Shown: piece after piece, positions 24,779 through 34,243 of the stretch | How positions within the stretch are numbered: the stretch's first letter is position 1 | How the letters are laid out: each line of letters begins with the position of its first letter | Source: Ottelia alismoides | Taxonomy: Eukaryota > Streptophyta > Magnoliopsida > Alismatales > Hydrocharitaceae | NCBI GenBank assembly: GCA_037367405.1 | Contig: JAZKJV010000087.1 | Span: 232,501-296,500 of the forward strand | Length of the DNA: 64,000 nucleotides | Direction: 5' to 3' | Made by a program: the position numbers and the translations under genes | The notes under the pieces: model-generated | Databases searched by the model: none | Seen by the model: only the letters and a program-made list of their open reading frames with translations | Told to the model about the DNA's origin: nothing

Positions 24779-26300
24779 TAGCTACCACATTCTTTACCCC
24801 AGGTTTATCTTTGATATCCAAATCGAATTCCGAAGTAATAGAATCCATCTAAGAAGGCGTGCCTTGGCATCCTTCTTTTCCATTAGAAATCTGATTGTCG
24901 AGTGATCTGTGTATACTGTGATTTTCGAGCCAAGCAAATATGATCGGAACTTATCTAGAGCAAACACTACTGCCAACATCTCCTTTTCTGTCACTGTGTA
25001 ATTTCTCTGAGTATCATCTAAAGTTCTGCTGGCAGTGAATGGCAACGGAAAGTCCATTCCTCCTCTGTCCTAATACAGCCCCGACCGCAAAATCTGAAGC
25101 ATCCGTCATGATCTCGAAGGGTAGAGACCAACCAGGCGGCTGTAGGACAGGAGCACTCATTATCTTATCTTTTAGAATGAGGAAGGCATTAAGACATTTA
25201 TCATTTAACATGAACTCGATGTCTTTGCCTAGTAATTCAGTTAACGATCGGGCAATCTTGGAGAAGTCTTGGATAAATTGTCGGTAAAAGCCGACATGCC
25301 CCAGAAATGACCGTAATTGTTTAATGTTGGATGGTGGTTCGAGTTTCTTAATGACATCTACCTTGGCAGGGTCAACCTCCATGCCTTGCTGGGAGATGAC
25401 GTGCCCCAACACGATCCCGTGAGTAACCATAAAATGGCTCTTTTCCCAGGACAGAACGAGATCTACCTCAGAACATTTCTGTAGAACCTGGTCTAGGTGC
25501 GCTAAACAATCGTCAAAGGACTCATCATAGACCAAAAAATCATCAATAAAAACCTCTAAAAAATCACCGACCATGTCCGCAAAAATACCAAGCATGCACC
25601 TTTGGAAAGTAGCAGGAGCATTGCACAATCCAAATGACATCCGTCTAAAGGCATACGTGCCGAACGGACATGTGAAAGTGGTTTTATCCTGGTCTCAGGA
25701 GCAATTGATACATGGTTGTATCCGGAGTAACCGTCAAGGAAACAGAAGTACCCCTTCCCTGCCAACCGTTCTATGACCTGGTATATAAAAGCCAAAGGGA
25801 AGTGGTCCTTCTTTGTCGTGGTGTTCAGCTTTCTGTAATCAACATATACTCGCCACGACGTGGTTACTCTCTTTGGAATCTCCTCTCCACTCTCGTTCTT
25901 AACCATCTGAATTCCTGACTTCTTCGGGACAACATGTAATGGGCTAACCCATTCGGAGTTGGAGATGGGATAAATGAACCCTGCGTCACACCATTTCGTG
26001 ATCTCTTTCTTAACAACTTCTCGTAACACCAGATTCAGCCTACGCTAAAACTCTCTGGAGGGTTTGCTGTCATGATCGAGATAGATATGATGTGAACACA
26101 AAGCAGTATTAATCCCGCGGAAATCGGATATAGTCCACCCAATAGCCTTGCGGTTTCTTTCTAGAATCTCCATCAGACGAGACTCCTAATCGTCGGTCAA
26201 AGATGAGCTGATAATTACCGGAAACCGTTGATGTGGACCCGCAAGGAAAGCATATTTCATGTTTGGTAGCAAAGTTTTTAGCTCTGGTAAGATAGAATCT
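24779..26300 (-). pseudogene. Athila 1 reverse transcriptase and RNase H
   Basis: Minus-strand frames at 25556-26029 and 25014-25640 give the reverse transcriptase, and 24794-25057 the start of RNase H. Visible features: AIGWTIS upstream near 26140, SPLHVVPKKSG, the first catalytic Asp in FLDGYSGY, and the second Asp pair in FIDDFLVY. RNase H has [15 protein letters not shown] and [15 protein letters not shown]. Frameshifts near 25690, 25050 and 24830 disable it. It converts element RNA to DNA in cytoplasmic particles. Confidence 0.85.
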
Positions 26301-26317
26301 AGATCTGCCGAAACATC

Positions 26318-27422
26318 CTATGTATGTGTACGGGGATCTGCATCGGTTGTGGATGTGTCTGCGAGTTGGTTATTCACCATCTCTATGTGCTCTAGAGTCG
26401 GACTACAGAAGATGTTCAAGACATCATCCGACTCCTCAGAATGATCAGAGGAAAATAACTCAGCTAAATGAAACTCTGAATCATCTGAGACAGAGAAATC
26501 GTGTAGAGTTTCTGAATCTGAAAGATCTGCATTAAACTCCTCAAAATTCTGATCCCTTTTCTTCTCATCATCTAGACTAAAATATAAAGTTCTGTCGGAA
26601 GAATCATCCCCTGTGGTCTCGGACCCATCCTCTGTTAAGCATTCTTGGGTCTCTAGCTGATATCTTTCGAGGTCGTCCAGACGGACCTCATCCATGTAAT
26701 CGCAGGAGGCTAAAGAACTCAGAAAATCAGAAGATGCATCACTGGAGGTGTTTGATTCTCTCGCCATCTCTATATGTACCTTCTCGCCCTCGGCGCGAAA
26801 AGATACCTTCCTTGTATCATAATCGAAGAGGGCCTTTGCGATTTCCAAAAAAAGGCCTCTCGAGAATAATCGGGGTCAAGTGTAACTGTATAGGGCAATC
26901 CATGTCCAGGACCGTAAAGTCCACTGGGAATTGCAGACCTTGCACGGTTACAATAACGTTCCTAAGTATACCCTTAGGTCTCTTTATTGATCGATCAGCA
27001 AACTGAAGGATTGCGCGGGATTTGTAAAGAGGACCTAACTCGAGCCTATCGAGTAAGGAAGAAAGTATCACGTTAATCGAGGAACCGTTATCTAAGAGAG
27101 TGCGGTCGAACTCGGCTTTTACGATCTCGCATCTGACATAATGTGCACCTAAGTCTTTCTTCTTCTTCGGTAACTTATTCTGTATGGCACAAGATGTAGC
27201 CTTAGTCAAGACATGTTTCTCTGTTCGGGATCTCTTTTTCCTACGTGTGGTACATCGGTTTTCCAGTTGATTCTTAAGTGTAGGAAACTGATCTAAGGCA
27301 TCGTGAAGCAGAATCTTCAGAAAGATGTGATATTTTAGTAATTTTTCGATCTCTGGAGATGCAAGATTCTTTTTGGATTTTTTTCTTTCCTTTTCCAAAC
27401 AAAGCATCGGGAAAAGGAACAA
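26318..27422 (-). pseudogene. Athila 1 protease and acidic linker
   Basis: The minus-strand frame 26817-27422 holds a retropepsin-like core (TLLDNGSSINVI, where most Athila proteases have a D-x-G signature) and ends with the conserved ERPFF block. After a one-step frameshift near 26845 the frame 26318-26848 continues with EIAKALFDYDTRKVSF, then ~130 residues rich in Asp, Glu and Ser leading to reverse transcriptase. Protease cuts the polyprotein; the role of the acidic linker is unknown. Confidence 0.75.
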
Positions 27423-27494
27423 AATCAGAAGTCAGAAAATCAAAGTTTTTATTTACATTGGAATCAGCTTGTACATCGAGAGTTTCAGAACTAT

Positions 27495-29585
27495 TTACAA
27501 ACTCTCTAAGACAGAGGAAGAAAGATTTTTCTCGGGAATCTCTGCCTGATCTGGCGTGATGTCATCGTCTGAGTCGCTAGTGTCCATATCTATTGTGTTG
27601 GCGTCGCTCCCGGCTCTTGAATCTGCAGAGTGGTCCTCATCATCTTGCGGGTTCTCCTCCTCGGCTTCAGATTCTTGCGGCTCATGGATCTGCTCGTGCT
27701 CCTCTAGTGCCCTCTCCTCTACTCCAGTAGGTGCTTGTGGTGATCTACCGCTCATGAGACGAATGAAGTTAGATAAAAAAATTCAGGAAACGAGATCTTA
27801 CCAGTAGTGTCTACCTGATATGGATGCCTCCTCTTGTTGTTCGGGTTCATCTGAGGCTGGGATGGAAGAGTGGTCTTCGGTGCGGTTAACTCGTCCAGAC
27901 GATGGTTAACCTGCTCCGTCTCAGTTTTGTGCGCTATCTGGAGCGTACTCAGCATGTCCATGATCTGGTTGAGTGCCTGGGCCTGTGAAGACATCTCTGG
28001 TTTGGTGTGGTGGCCCTGGCCTGCTCCTCTCTCCTGCCTTGGCGTGTAATGCTGAGAGGTGGAAGGCTGGGAGTATCGTTGAGGTGTGGAGGAAGACTGA
28101 TGCGGCTGCTGATAAAGACAGTTCTGTGAATGATTAGCAGGGTACTGATATGAATGCGGTCTCTGGTGATAGACGTTCGGGTGAGACTGTTGCGGCGTGA
28201 AGCTCTGTCGGTGCTGGAAATTCGGACGTCCATGATGTGGATGACCGTACGGCTGCTGCTGCTGATTCGGTATACCCGGCTGATGAATCAGAGTATACCA
28301 AATCCCATTGATCTCGAGAGTGGATTGTGGCTCCACCTCCATCTCTGCGGTGCTGGTGATCTGGCCGGGATTGGCATGAGACTGATCCTCATGCCAATCA
28401 AGTTGCGGAGTCTCTGGCTCACTCTGTACGAAGTGGATCGGACAGGTGGGCGGAGCGGGTAAGATCCTCCGTGCTGGTTGTGTGGTTGAAGAAGTCTGGC
28501 TCTGCTGGTACTGGAGACGAAGATCAGAGACCTTCTTCGAGAGATCACTCATCTGCTGAGGTACAGCTGAGAGTTTCTCCAACTCTCGCAGCGGCTGTAA
28601 GTCCTGAACTTGCTTGTGAGTCACATCCACCAACGTTAGTTTCTCGCTAATAAATCCCATGTTGGTGTTTGATTCAGAATCTAAGATGTTAGCCATCTTG
28701 TGATGTTCTCGGTGATGTGATGGCTGCGGGGCTTTTTGAAATGCCCGAGTAGAGTCTACGACTCTCGAGTTCTCGACCATCCCTTCGAAGATGGTCCAGA
28801 CTGACTCGGCGTCCTTATTCAAGTAGTTACCGCCACATGCGGCACTCACGAGCCGTTGGATTTCCGGTTGGAATCCTCCAAAGTAGTTCTGCACGAGCAC
28901 CTTCACCGGAATCTCATGATGCGGGCATCTCTCCGTGAGGTCCTTGAATCGATCCCATGCCTCATGGAACGATTCGTGCGGCAGTTGCGTGAAGTTGGAG
29001 ATCTGGCTCCTCATCGTATTTGTCCTTCCCAGAGGAAAATATTTGCGCAGGAAGGTGGACTTCAGATCGTCCCATGTAGAGATTTCCCTCCCCAGATGAC
29101 TCAGCCAGTAAAGAGCCTTATCGGCTAACGCAAAGGGGAAGGCCTTGAGGCGTACAGCCTCCTGCGTGACTCCTGTATAGCAAGCCGTACCGCAAATCAT
29201 TTCGAACTGTTGTAAGAATGTAAACGACTCCTCTGCGGCATTCCCATAGTACTTGGGAAGCAAAGAAATGAAGGATGGTCTCAGCTCGTATGGCCCTTGA
29301 TTCGGCGGTAGCCGAATCCAATGGTGGAGCGTTCTAGCCCGGGTCATACTCATCCCGTAAAGTTGCGGGAACCGCAGGCGATAACTGGTTCCCGGCCCCT
29401 GCTCTCAGCGCGGCTAATTCAGCCCGCAACTCATTCTGAGTTCTAAATTGATGTCGGATCTGTAGATTCATCTGTTGAAGTGTCTCGAGAATCCCTGCGG
29501 TAACATCTGCGGCGTCTGTTCTTCCTTCGTCTTGCTCCTCAGCTGCTGCCCTCTCATCTGCTGCTGTTGCTTTACCGCGAGCCAT
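27495..29585 (-). pseudogene. Athila 1 gag
   Basis: The minus-strand frame 29334-29585 gives an N-terminal Glu/Ala-rich helix. A frameshift near 29340 leads into the main 533-residue frame (27752-29353), with capsid signatures TAVRLKAFPFAL-like EAVRLKAFPFAL, WDDLKSTFLRKYFP and WDRFKDLTERCPHH. The second half is Gln/His/Pro-rich. A further acidic segment lies at 27495-27755. I see no CCHC zinc knuckle. Gag would form the virus-like particle. The main frame is one of the best preserved parts of the element. Confidence 0.85.
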
Positions 29586-30345
29586 CGGCTTCGAGTCGTC
29601 TGGAAAAGAGAAGCTCTCGTAAGCACTCAGTGAAAATTCGGCTGGAGATGATTTATTGAGACGAGAGTCGGTCTCAATTTTATGGCCAGGAGGCGAGGGA
29701 GTCTGGGTCTGACTCTCCTCGAGATCAGATGGGACCGGCTCGGAAGAGGGTCATCCCGAGCTTGTGAAGAAGTACGCTCGACGGTGGGCGGTCGAAAGTT
29801 CACGGAGTCTGAGCAGAAAAGCCGTCGAAACGTCATCTTCGATTTCAAAAGAAGGAAGGATCACGAATAGTGATTCAAGAGAGAGAGAGATAAATGCGAA
29901 AGCCGCGAAAACTCACACCCCGCAAGCAAACACAAAGCAAACCCCGTTTTCACCATAGAACTAGTTTTGAGGTAATCCACGAGAACTAATTTTGATTAAA
30001 GAAGGGAGGATCATGTGAATTCTGAAATCAGATCGTTAATCCACGGCAATAATGGTGAGGTATCAAAACCTGATATGAGTGGAATTATCTTTCGTGTATT
30101 ACAAACTGCGAGCAAGTAGTGCACCGAACTAATTCACATATTGAAATACTTTACGATCGGAAGTTGTGTAGTGTGTGCATTCAAATCTTTAAAATCAAGT
30201 ATTATATTCTGAATCTGTTTTTTTACATATGCATCAATTAGAAAGGCAGGGTAAAGTCAAAATTCTATTCTGAAATTTAAAAATTACCCAATTTAATCCA
30301 CACCAATTTCGCCCACTCTGTTCTTCACCCTTCTTTACACATATG
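29586..30345. other. Athila 1 leader and adjoining unassigned sequence
   Basis: 29586-29990 is GC-richer and probably the untranslated leader upstream of gag on the minus strand. No tRNA-primer site or LTR end is recognisable. From about 29990 to the hAT insertion the sequence is AT-rich and unassigned. Confidence 0.4.
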
Positions 30346-30904
30346 TAGGGCTGCTGATCAAACCGAACTGTAACGACGGACCTATGTTCGGTTCAGTTCG
30401 ATAAGGAAGTTCGAAAGTTTGAGTTCGAGTTCGGTTCGATAAATGTTCGATAGGATATGTTCGACTTCGAGTTCGTTTAGAAAATAAATGTTCGAATTCA
30501 GTTCGATAACAGTTCGTTAACAATTTAACTTAACTAAAACTTGTTTATATGAACAAGTTCGAAATTGGAGTTCGATAACAAGGTTCGATAAGCAGAAAAA
30601 GTAAGAAAATTTTCAAATTAAAGCGGTACAAAGCCCAATATAACACCACAATTTCTTTAACCTCGAAATTTACTAAGTGTATAAATACTAAGTTACATAT
30701 ACAAATACATACACATATACATATATCGAACTCGAACATTTATCGAATGAACATATGTTATGTTCATGTTCGGTTCGTTAAGCTATCGAACTAAAATTTG
30801 AAGTTCATGTTAAGTTTGTTTAGAAACAAACGAACATTTTTCGAGATATTATCGAACGAACTCTAATCGAATACGAGCATGTTCAGTTCGATTAGCAAAC
30901 CCTA
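30346..30904. mobile_element. non-autonomous hAT element
   Basis: It starts TAGGGCTGCTGATC and ends GATTAGCAAACCCTA, imperfect inverted repeats with the TAGGG...CCCTA ends of hAT elements. The 8-bp duplication CACATATG is perfect (30338-30345 and 30905-30912). The interior is made of repeated, inverted GTTCGGTTCGATAA-like motifs. A truncated relative starts at 60244. Confidence 0.9.
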
Positions 30905-31063
30905 CACATATGTTCATCCCTAATCGCAGTCATTGATCAGAGGACTGATTCTTTACCTCCCATTACCGCAGTGAGGACCTAATCCATTTATGCCCCTGTT
31001 AATCTTTCAATGTTGTGATTTTTGCTTCGATTCCATCTCTAACTGACTGATTTCATCAACAGA

Positions 31064-31189
31064 TGGTTGGGTTTAAAAATTTATCTGGAGTCAAACTGTC
31101 TAGCAAGGAAATCCCATTATTTAATGGTGTTAAAGACGTGACATCTAACGTTTTCAAGGGAGATAATTTGATTGTGGAAATAAGGATGA
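31064..31189 (+). other. candidate captured exon
   Basis: An open stretch of 42 codons begins ATGGTTGGG after ...CATCAACAG and ends at AATGTACG, so AG and GT lie at its two ends as in a spliced exon. The peptide (MVGFKNLSGVKLSSKEIPLF at its start) is not recognised. It sits inside the right part of the Mutator-like element and may be captured host sequence. This is weak evidence. Confidence 0.3.
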
Positions 31190-31659
31190 ATGTACGATTC
31201 ATATTTTTTCTGTAATATCACATTCATGGTTTTTAACAAATATCAATCGCTGATACCTTGTTGCATGCTCAAGGCTGCGATTCACATACAACAAGTTTGA
31301 ATCAATGCATTCACATGCAACAAGGTTGTCTCCTTCTGCCAACTCAGTGTCGTTGTCGCCACCCACTGTGGTCGCTTCGAGATCCTCTTCCTCACTGGCA
31401 CCGTCATCTCGCCGCCATCTCTACCCAGCGCTGGCGATCTCATTCACCATCTTCGCTCGTCGTTGTCGACTGACTTGTGTCTCTGTACCTTCCATCCTTG
31501 CTGCATCTGTGCAATGGAATCGACATCATGTTCGCTCGCCATCCGTTGGTGGCTTGATGCCATATCTCAATTGCCATCGTCGAAGAAGAACCCCCATTTT
31601 CCTTGGAGAGAGAGGAAAAAATGATTAAAACAATGATTATTTGTCTTCACATATAAAAG
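31190..31659. other. no recognised gene
   Basis: A plus-strand frame at 31305-31628 (His/Arg/Ser-rich, low complexity) has no recognisable domain. It may be an out-of-frame remnant of captured sequence. Confidence 0.4.
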
Positions 31660-32105
31660 GGTATTTTCGTCCATGAAATTAAAAAGATGACGGTAGTGAG
31701 GTCCTCCCGTTATATAAAGACCACATTGTTATCGAACTAATAGATTAGGTATCACATTGTTACTTTTGAAAGCTTGGATACGGTATTGAAATTGAGTGTA
31801 TAGTTTAGGGGGTTTTGTGTAATTTACTCTTAGAAAAAGATAAAATATTTGAAAACCTTAAAATACCTCGTAGCGGAGAAAGTTTTATGATGTCTTCAGA
31901 GGACAACCGCACATTACGAGCAAACGAAGAACTGTCGTATTTATTAACGTCCATTGACGGCTGTAAACAAACGTTCAAATTTAATTGGGTCAAACCGGAG
32001 TCGGATCCGTTTATAATCGGGGCCCAACGTCGAAGATATTTCCGTACCCCAACATAAGAAGAAGAAGGACCTCTTCCCATCTCCACAGACGCCGTCCTCG
32101 AAGGC

Positions 32106-32111
32106 CACGTG
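32106..32111. promoter_or_regulatory. G-box in the HSFB2 promoter
   Basis: CACGTG, in the context GCCACGTGTGC, matches an ABRE/G-box bound by bZIP or bHLH factors. It lies 287 bp before the start codon. Confidence 0.5.
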
Positions 32112-32186
32112 TGCAGGAGCATCCTTCGGTGGTAACGCCCATACTTCGGTAGCCACAGTTTCTGGATCGCCTACGCCTCCTCAGGG

Positions 32187-32199
32187 GAAACTTCTCGAA
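32187..32199. promoter_or_regulatory. heat shock element, distal
   Basis: GAAACTTCTCGAA is a perfect three-unit GAAnnTTCnnGAA site, the binding sequence of trimeric heat stress factors. It lies 199 bp upstream of the HSFB2 start codon. Confidence 0.75.
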
Positions 32200-32295
32200 C
32201 GTACATCCCCACGTTACTTTCCGCCCTCTCCCGTCGTTATTATTCCTCCCGCGAGTCCCCACACCTCTCCATCGCCTCAGCACGCCCTCCTGTCC

Positions 32296-32308
32296 GAACC
32301 TTCCAGAA
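32296..32308. promoter_or_regulatory. heat shock element, TATA-proximal
   Basis: GAACCTTCCAGAA is a second perfect three-unit site, followed in register by TTT (one base off a fourth unit). It ends 7 bp before the TATA box. Confidence 0.8.
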
Positions 32309-32315
32309 TCTTTCC

Positions 32316-32323
32316 TTATATAG
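32316..32323 (+). promoter_or_regulatory. TATA box of HSFB2
   Basis: TTATATAG lies 75 bp before the start codon, which puts transcription start at roughly 32348. Confidence 0.65.
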
Positions 32324-32397
32324 CACCTCTCTCTTCCGCTCTCGCTCCCGCAGCGATGTGATTGCCCTGCTCTCGGTCACAGCCTCGGAGGACGCAC

Positions 32398-33425
32398 ATG
32401 GGGGAGTCGGCGACGCCGGACGCGCATCGGTTGCTTCCCACTCCCTTCCTCACCAAGACGTACCAGCTCGTCGACGATCCCGCCGTCGACGACGTCATCT
32501 CGTGGAACGACGACGGATCCGCCTTCATCGTCTGGCGCCCCGCCGAGTTCGCGAGGGACCTCCTCCCGAAGTATTTCAAGCACAACAACTTCTCCAGCTT
32601 CGTCCGCCAGCTCAACACCTATGTAACCACAGACGCGCCTTGCTACGTCCGATCTATCTCGACGAACTGAGACTTATGTCTTCTTTGTTGTGTTACTCGC
32701 AGGGATTCCGCAAGATCGTACCTGATCGCTGGGAATTCGCGAACGAGTGCTTCCGGAGGGGACAGAAGCGGCTCCTCTGCGACATCCACCGCCGGCGAAT
32801 CAACACGGCGGCGGGGCAGCCCGCGGTGTCTGTCGCGATCCCCCTGGTGATCCCAGCGAGTCGGGTGGAATCGCCCGGGAGCTCGGCGGAGGAGCATGGA
32901 TTGTGCGCGAATTCCCCGCCGAGGGCTGTGTCTGGTGGGAGCGCGAGTCCGGCGGATCTGATGGACGAGAACGAGCGGCTGAGAAGGGAGAACGTGCACC
33001 TCAACCACGAGCTCTCGCAGATGAGGACGCTCTGCAGCAACATCATGCTCCTCATGTCCAACTACGGCAACGGTCAGCGGCAGGGTCAGGCGGCCGTCCC
33101 CGCCCCGGAGGAGGAGAAGCCGCCGCCGCTGGAGCTCATGCCTCTCAAGAGCTGCAACTCGGACGGGTCGAGCCAGGAGACTCCGGAGCGGGTCGGATCC
33201 GACGAGGTTGGATCCGCCGCGAGCCCCATGCTGTTCGGCGTCCGCATAGGGGTGAAGCGCCTGCGTGTGGAGGAAGGCGAGGAACAGGGGCAGCCGATGG
33301 TGAAATCCGAGCCGTTGGATGGATCCACATCCGAAGCGGATGCGGAAAGCCTGGGCCTGCGGTGGCTCGCGTGCAACGTGGGACTCATCGGAGGGGGCGG
33401 TGGCGATCTGACGGCTGGGATCTGA
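32398..33425 (+). CDS. HSFB2: heat stress transcription factor, class B2
   Basis: Two exons (32398-32622 and 32703-33425) encode 315 residues. Residues ~13-107 are the HSF DNA-binding domain ([14 protein letters not shown] to LLCDIHRRR). The single intron splits it at the position conserved in plant HSFs, after QLNTY and before GFRK. A heptad-repeat oligomerisation region follows at ~161-196 ([17 protein letters not shown]). The LFGV repressor tetrapeptide at ~252-255 and the basic KRLR just behind it (~260-263) define class B. The wider LFGVxIGVKR context and the later KSEP motif favour B2 over B1 or B4. Class B2 factors are nuclear, lack the class A activation domain, and mostly repress heat and defence genes. 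Two heat shock elements, a TATA box and a G-box precede it. The ATG at 32398 gives the usual short N-terminus. A Mutator-like element ends 569 bp upstream. Confidence 0.93.
32623..32702 (+). other. HSFB2: HSFB2 intron
   Basis: This 80-bp phase-0 intron begins GTAACC and ends CTCGCAG. Splicing joins the Tyr codon TAT to GGA TTC CGC, restoring the family sequence across the junction. An unspliced transcript would stop soon after the junction. Confidence 0.92.
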
Positions 33426-34143
33426 TCGGGACAGCCGCGTGACGTAGCGGGGGGAGAAGAGTTGGAATATTCTTTTCTTCCTTTTTTTTTAGTGTTTTTT
33501 GTCTCTTTTTCAAAGTTTAGAAGAGATGTAGAGATGTGTGTAGAGAGTATTTGTGTGTGATATTTATTGGGCAGGTAGCTTCTAGAAGCCGCATTGGAAG
33601 GACCTGCATCGGAAATGTGGCTTTCTGGGCTCGCGGGGTCTCTCTGATTTCAACAAAAGTGTTGTCCTCATGTGCGATGTTGCGTAGCGAGAGCCGGACA
33701 AAGGAGGCTACGTATGTATGGGTATACTATAGATGCTTCTACATCCTTCTCCATTTAACTATACAAATGGTCGGTCAATATAAAATTGTCCGTAAGATCT
33801 AGAGGATTCAAAGGCCATTACTTCCATAATATTTTTTTCTTATTTAACCGCTGCTGAGTCCCAACTATGTTGTTTTTTCTTTGACCTGTAAGAAACAGCT
33901 AGGATATTTTTATGAAAATAAAATTTGATATACATGTAGAACAATATGTATACATTAAATCCACACGGTTGGATTTTATAACAGGATTGGATTTCGCCCA
34001 AAAAAATAGCGATTACACAGGATATGCCCCCGCTAATGTTGTTCTCAAAGTTCGGATTGATTTTGGTGTTCGATTTAATTGTTAAAATTTTGCCTTTTGA
34101 TTTTACAGGATTTTTTAAATAATTATCAAAATATTCCTATTTA
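33426..34143. other. HSFB2 3' flank, then AT-rich sequence to the gap
   Basis: The 3' untranslated region probably lies within 33426-33800 (T-rich run at 33470-33515). No separate gene is recognised, and there is no Athila sequence before the gap. Confidence 0.5.
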
Positions 34144-34243
34144 NNNNNNNNNNNNNNNNNNNNNNNNNNNNNNNNNNNNNNNNNNNNNNNNNNNNNNNNN
34201 NNNNNNNNNNNNNNNNNNNNNNNNNNNNNNNNNNNNNNNNNNN
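34144..34243. other. assembly gap
   Basis: Exactly 100 N, the conventional size for a gap of unknown length. Athila 2 starts in mid-gene directly after it. Confidence 0.98.

Larger units (their letters stand above)
14511..29990 (-). mobile_element. Athila-clade Ty3/gypsy retrotransposon 1 (5' LTR missing)
   Basis: On the minus strand the order is leader, gag, protease, reverse transcriptase, RNase H, integrase, a 2.1-kb spacer, purine tract and 3' LTR. The clade call rests on gag style and on integrase features ([23 protein letters not shown] near the C-terminus). Frameshifts break gag, protease and reverse transcriptase. A solo LTR interrupts the RNase H/integrase junction. I find no 5' LTR and no primer-binding site near 29600-30340, so the right boundary is approximate. 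Confidence 0.85.
8700..31829. mobile_element. Mutator-like element (candidate Pack-MULE), split by nested insertions
   Basis: The left end (8700-8865) and right end (31660-31829) are inverted repeats of ~165 bp with high similarity. Both begin GARTAAATTACACAAAA inward. The flanks TTAAAAAAA (8691-8699) and TTAGAAAAA (31830-31838) match at 8 of 9 bases, the length of a Mutator target duplication. The original interior appears to include coding scraps at 8880-9246 and perhaps 31064-31189. No transposase is seen. Copia, Athila and hAT insertions occupy almost all of the rest. The two ends could instead be independent copies, because the flanking duplication is A-rich. Confidence 0.6.

Noticed and set aside
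29586..30345. 5' LTR or tRNA primer site for Athila 1
   Set aside because: I looked for TGATGAATC/CTCATCA ends and for tRNA-complementary sites and found none, so the 5' end appears lost.
32747..33442. Long open frames overlapping HSFB2 exon 2 in other frames and on the minus strand
   Set aside because: They are shadows of a GC-rich exon. Only the frame joined to the DNA-binding-domain exon gives HSF motifs.
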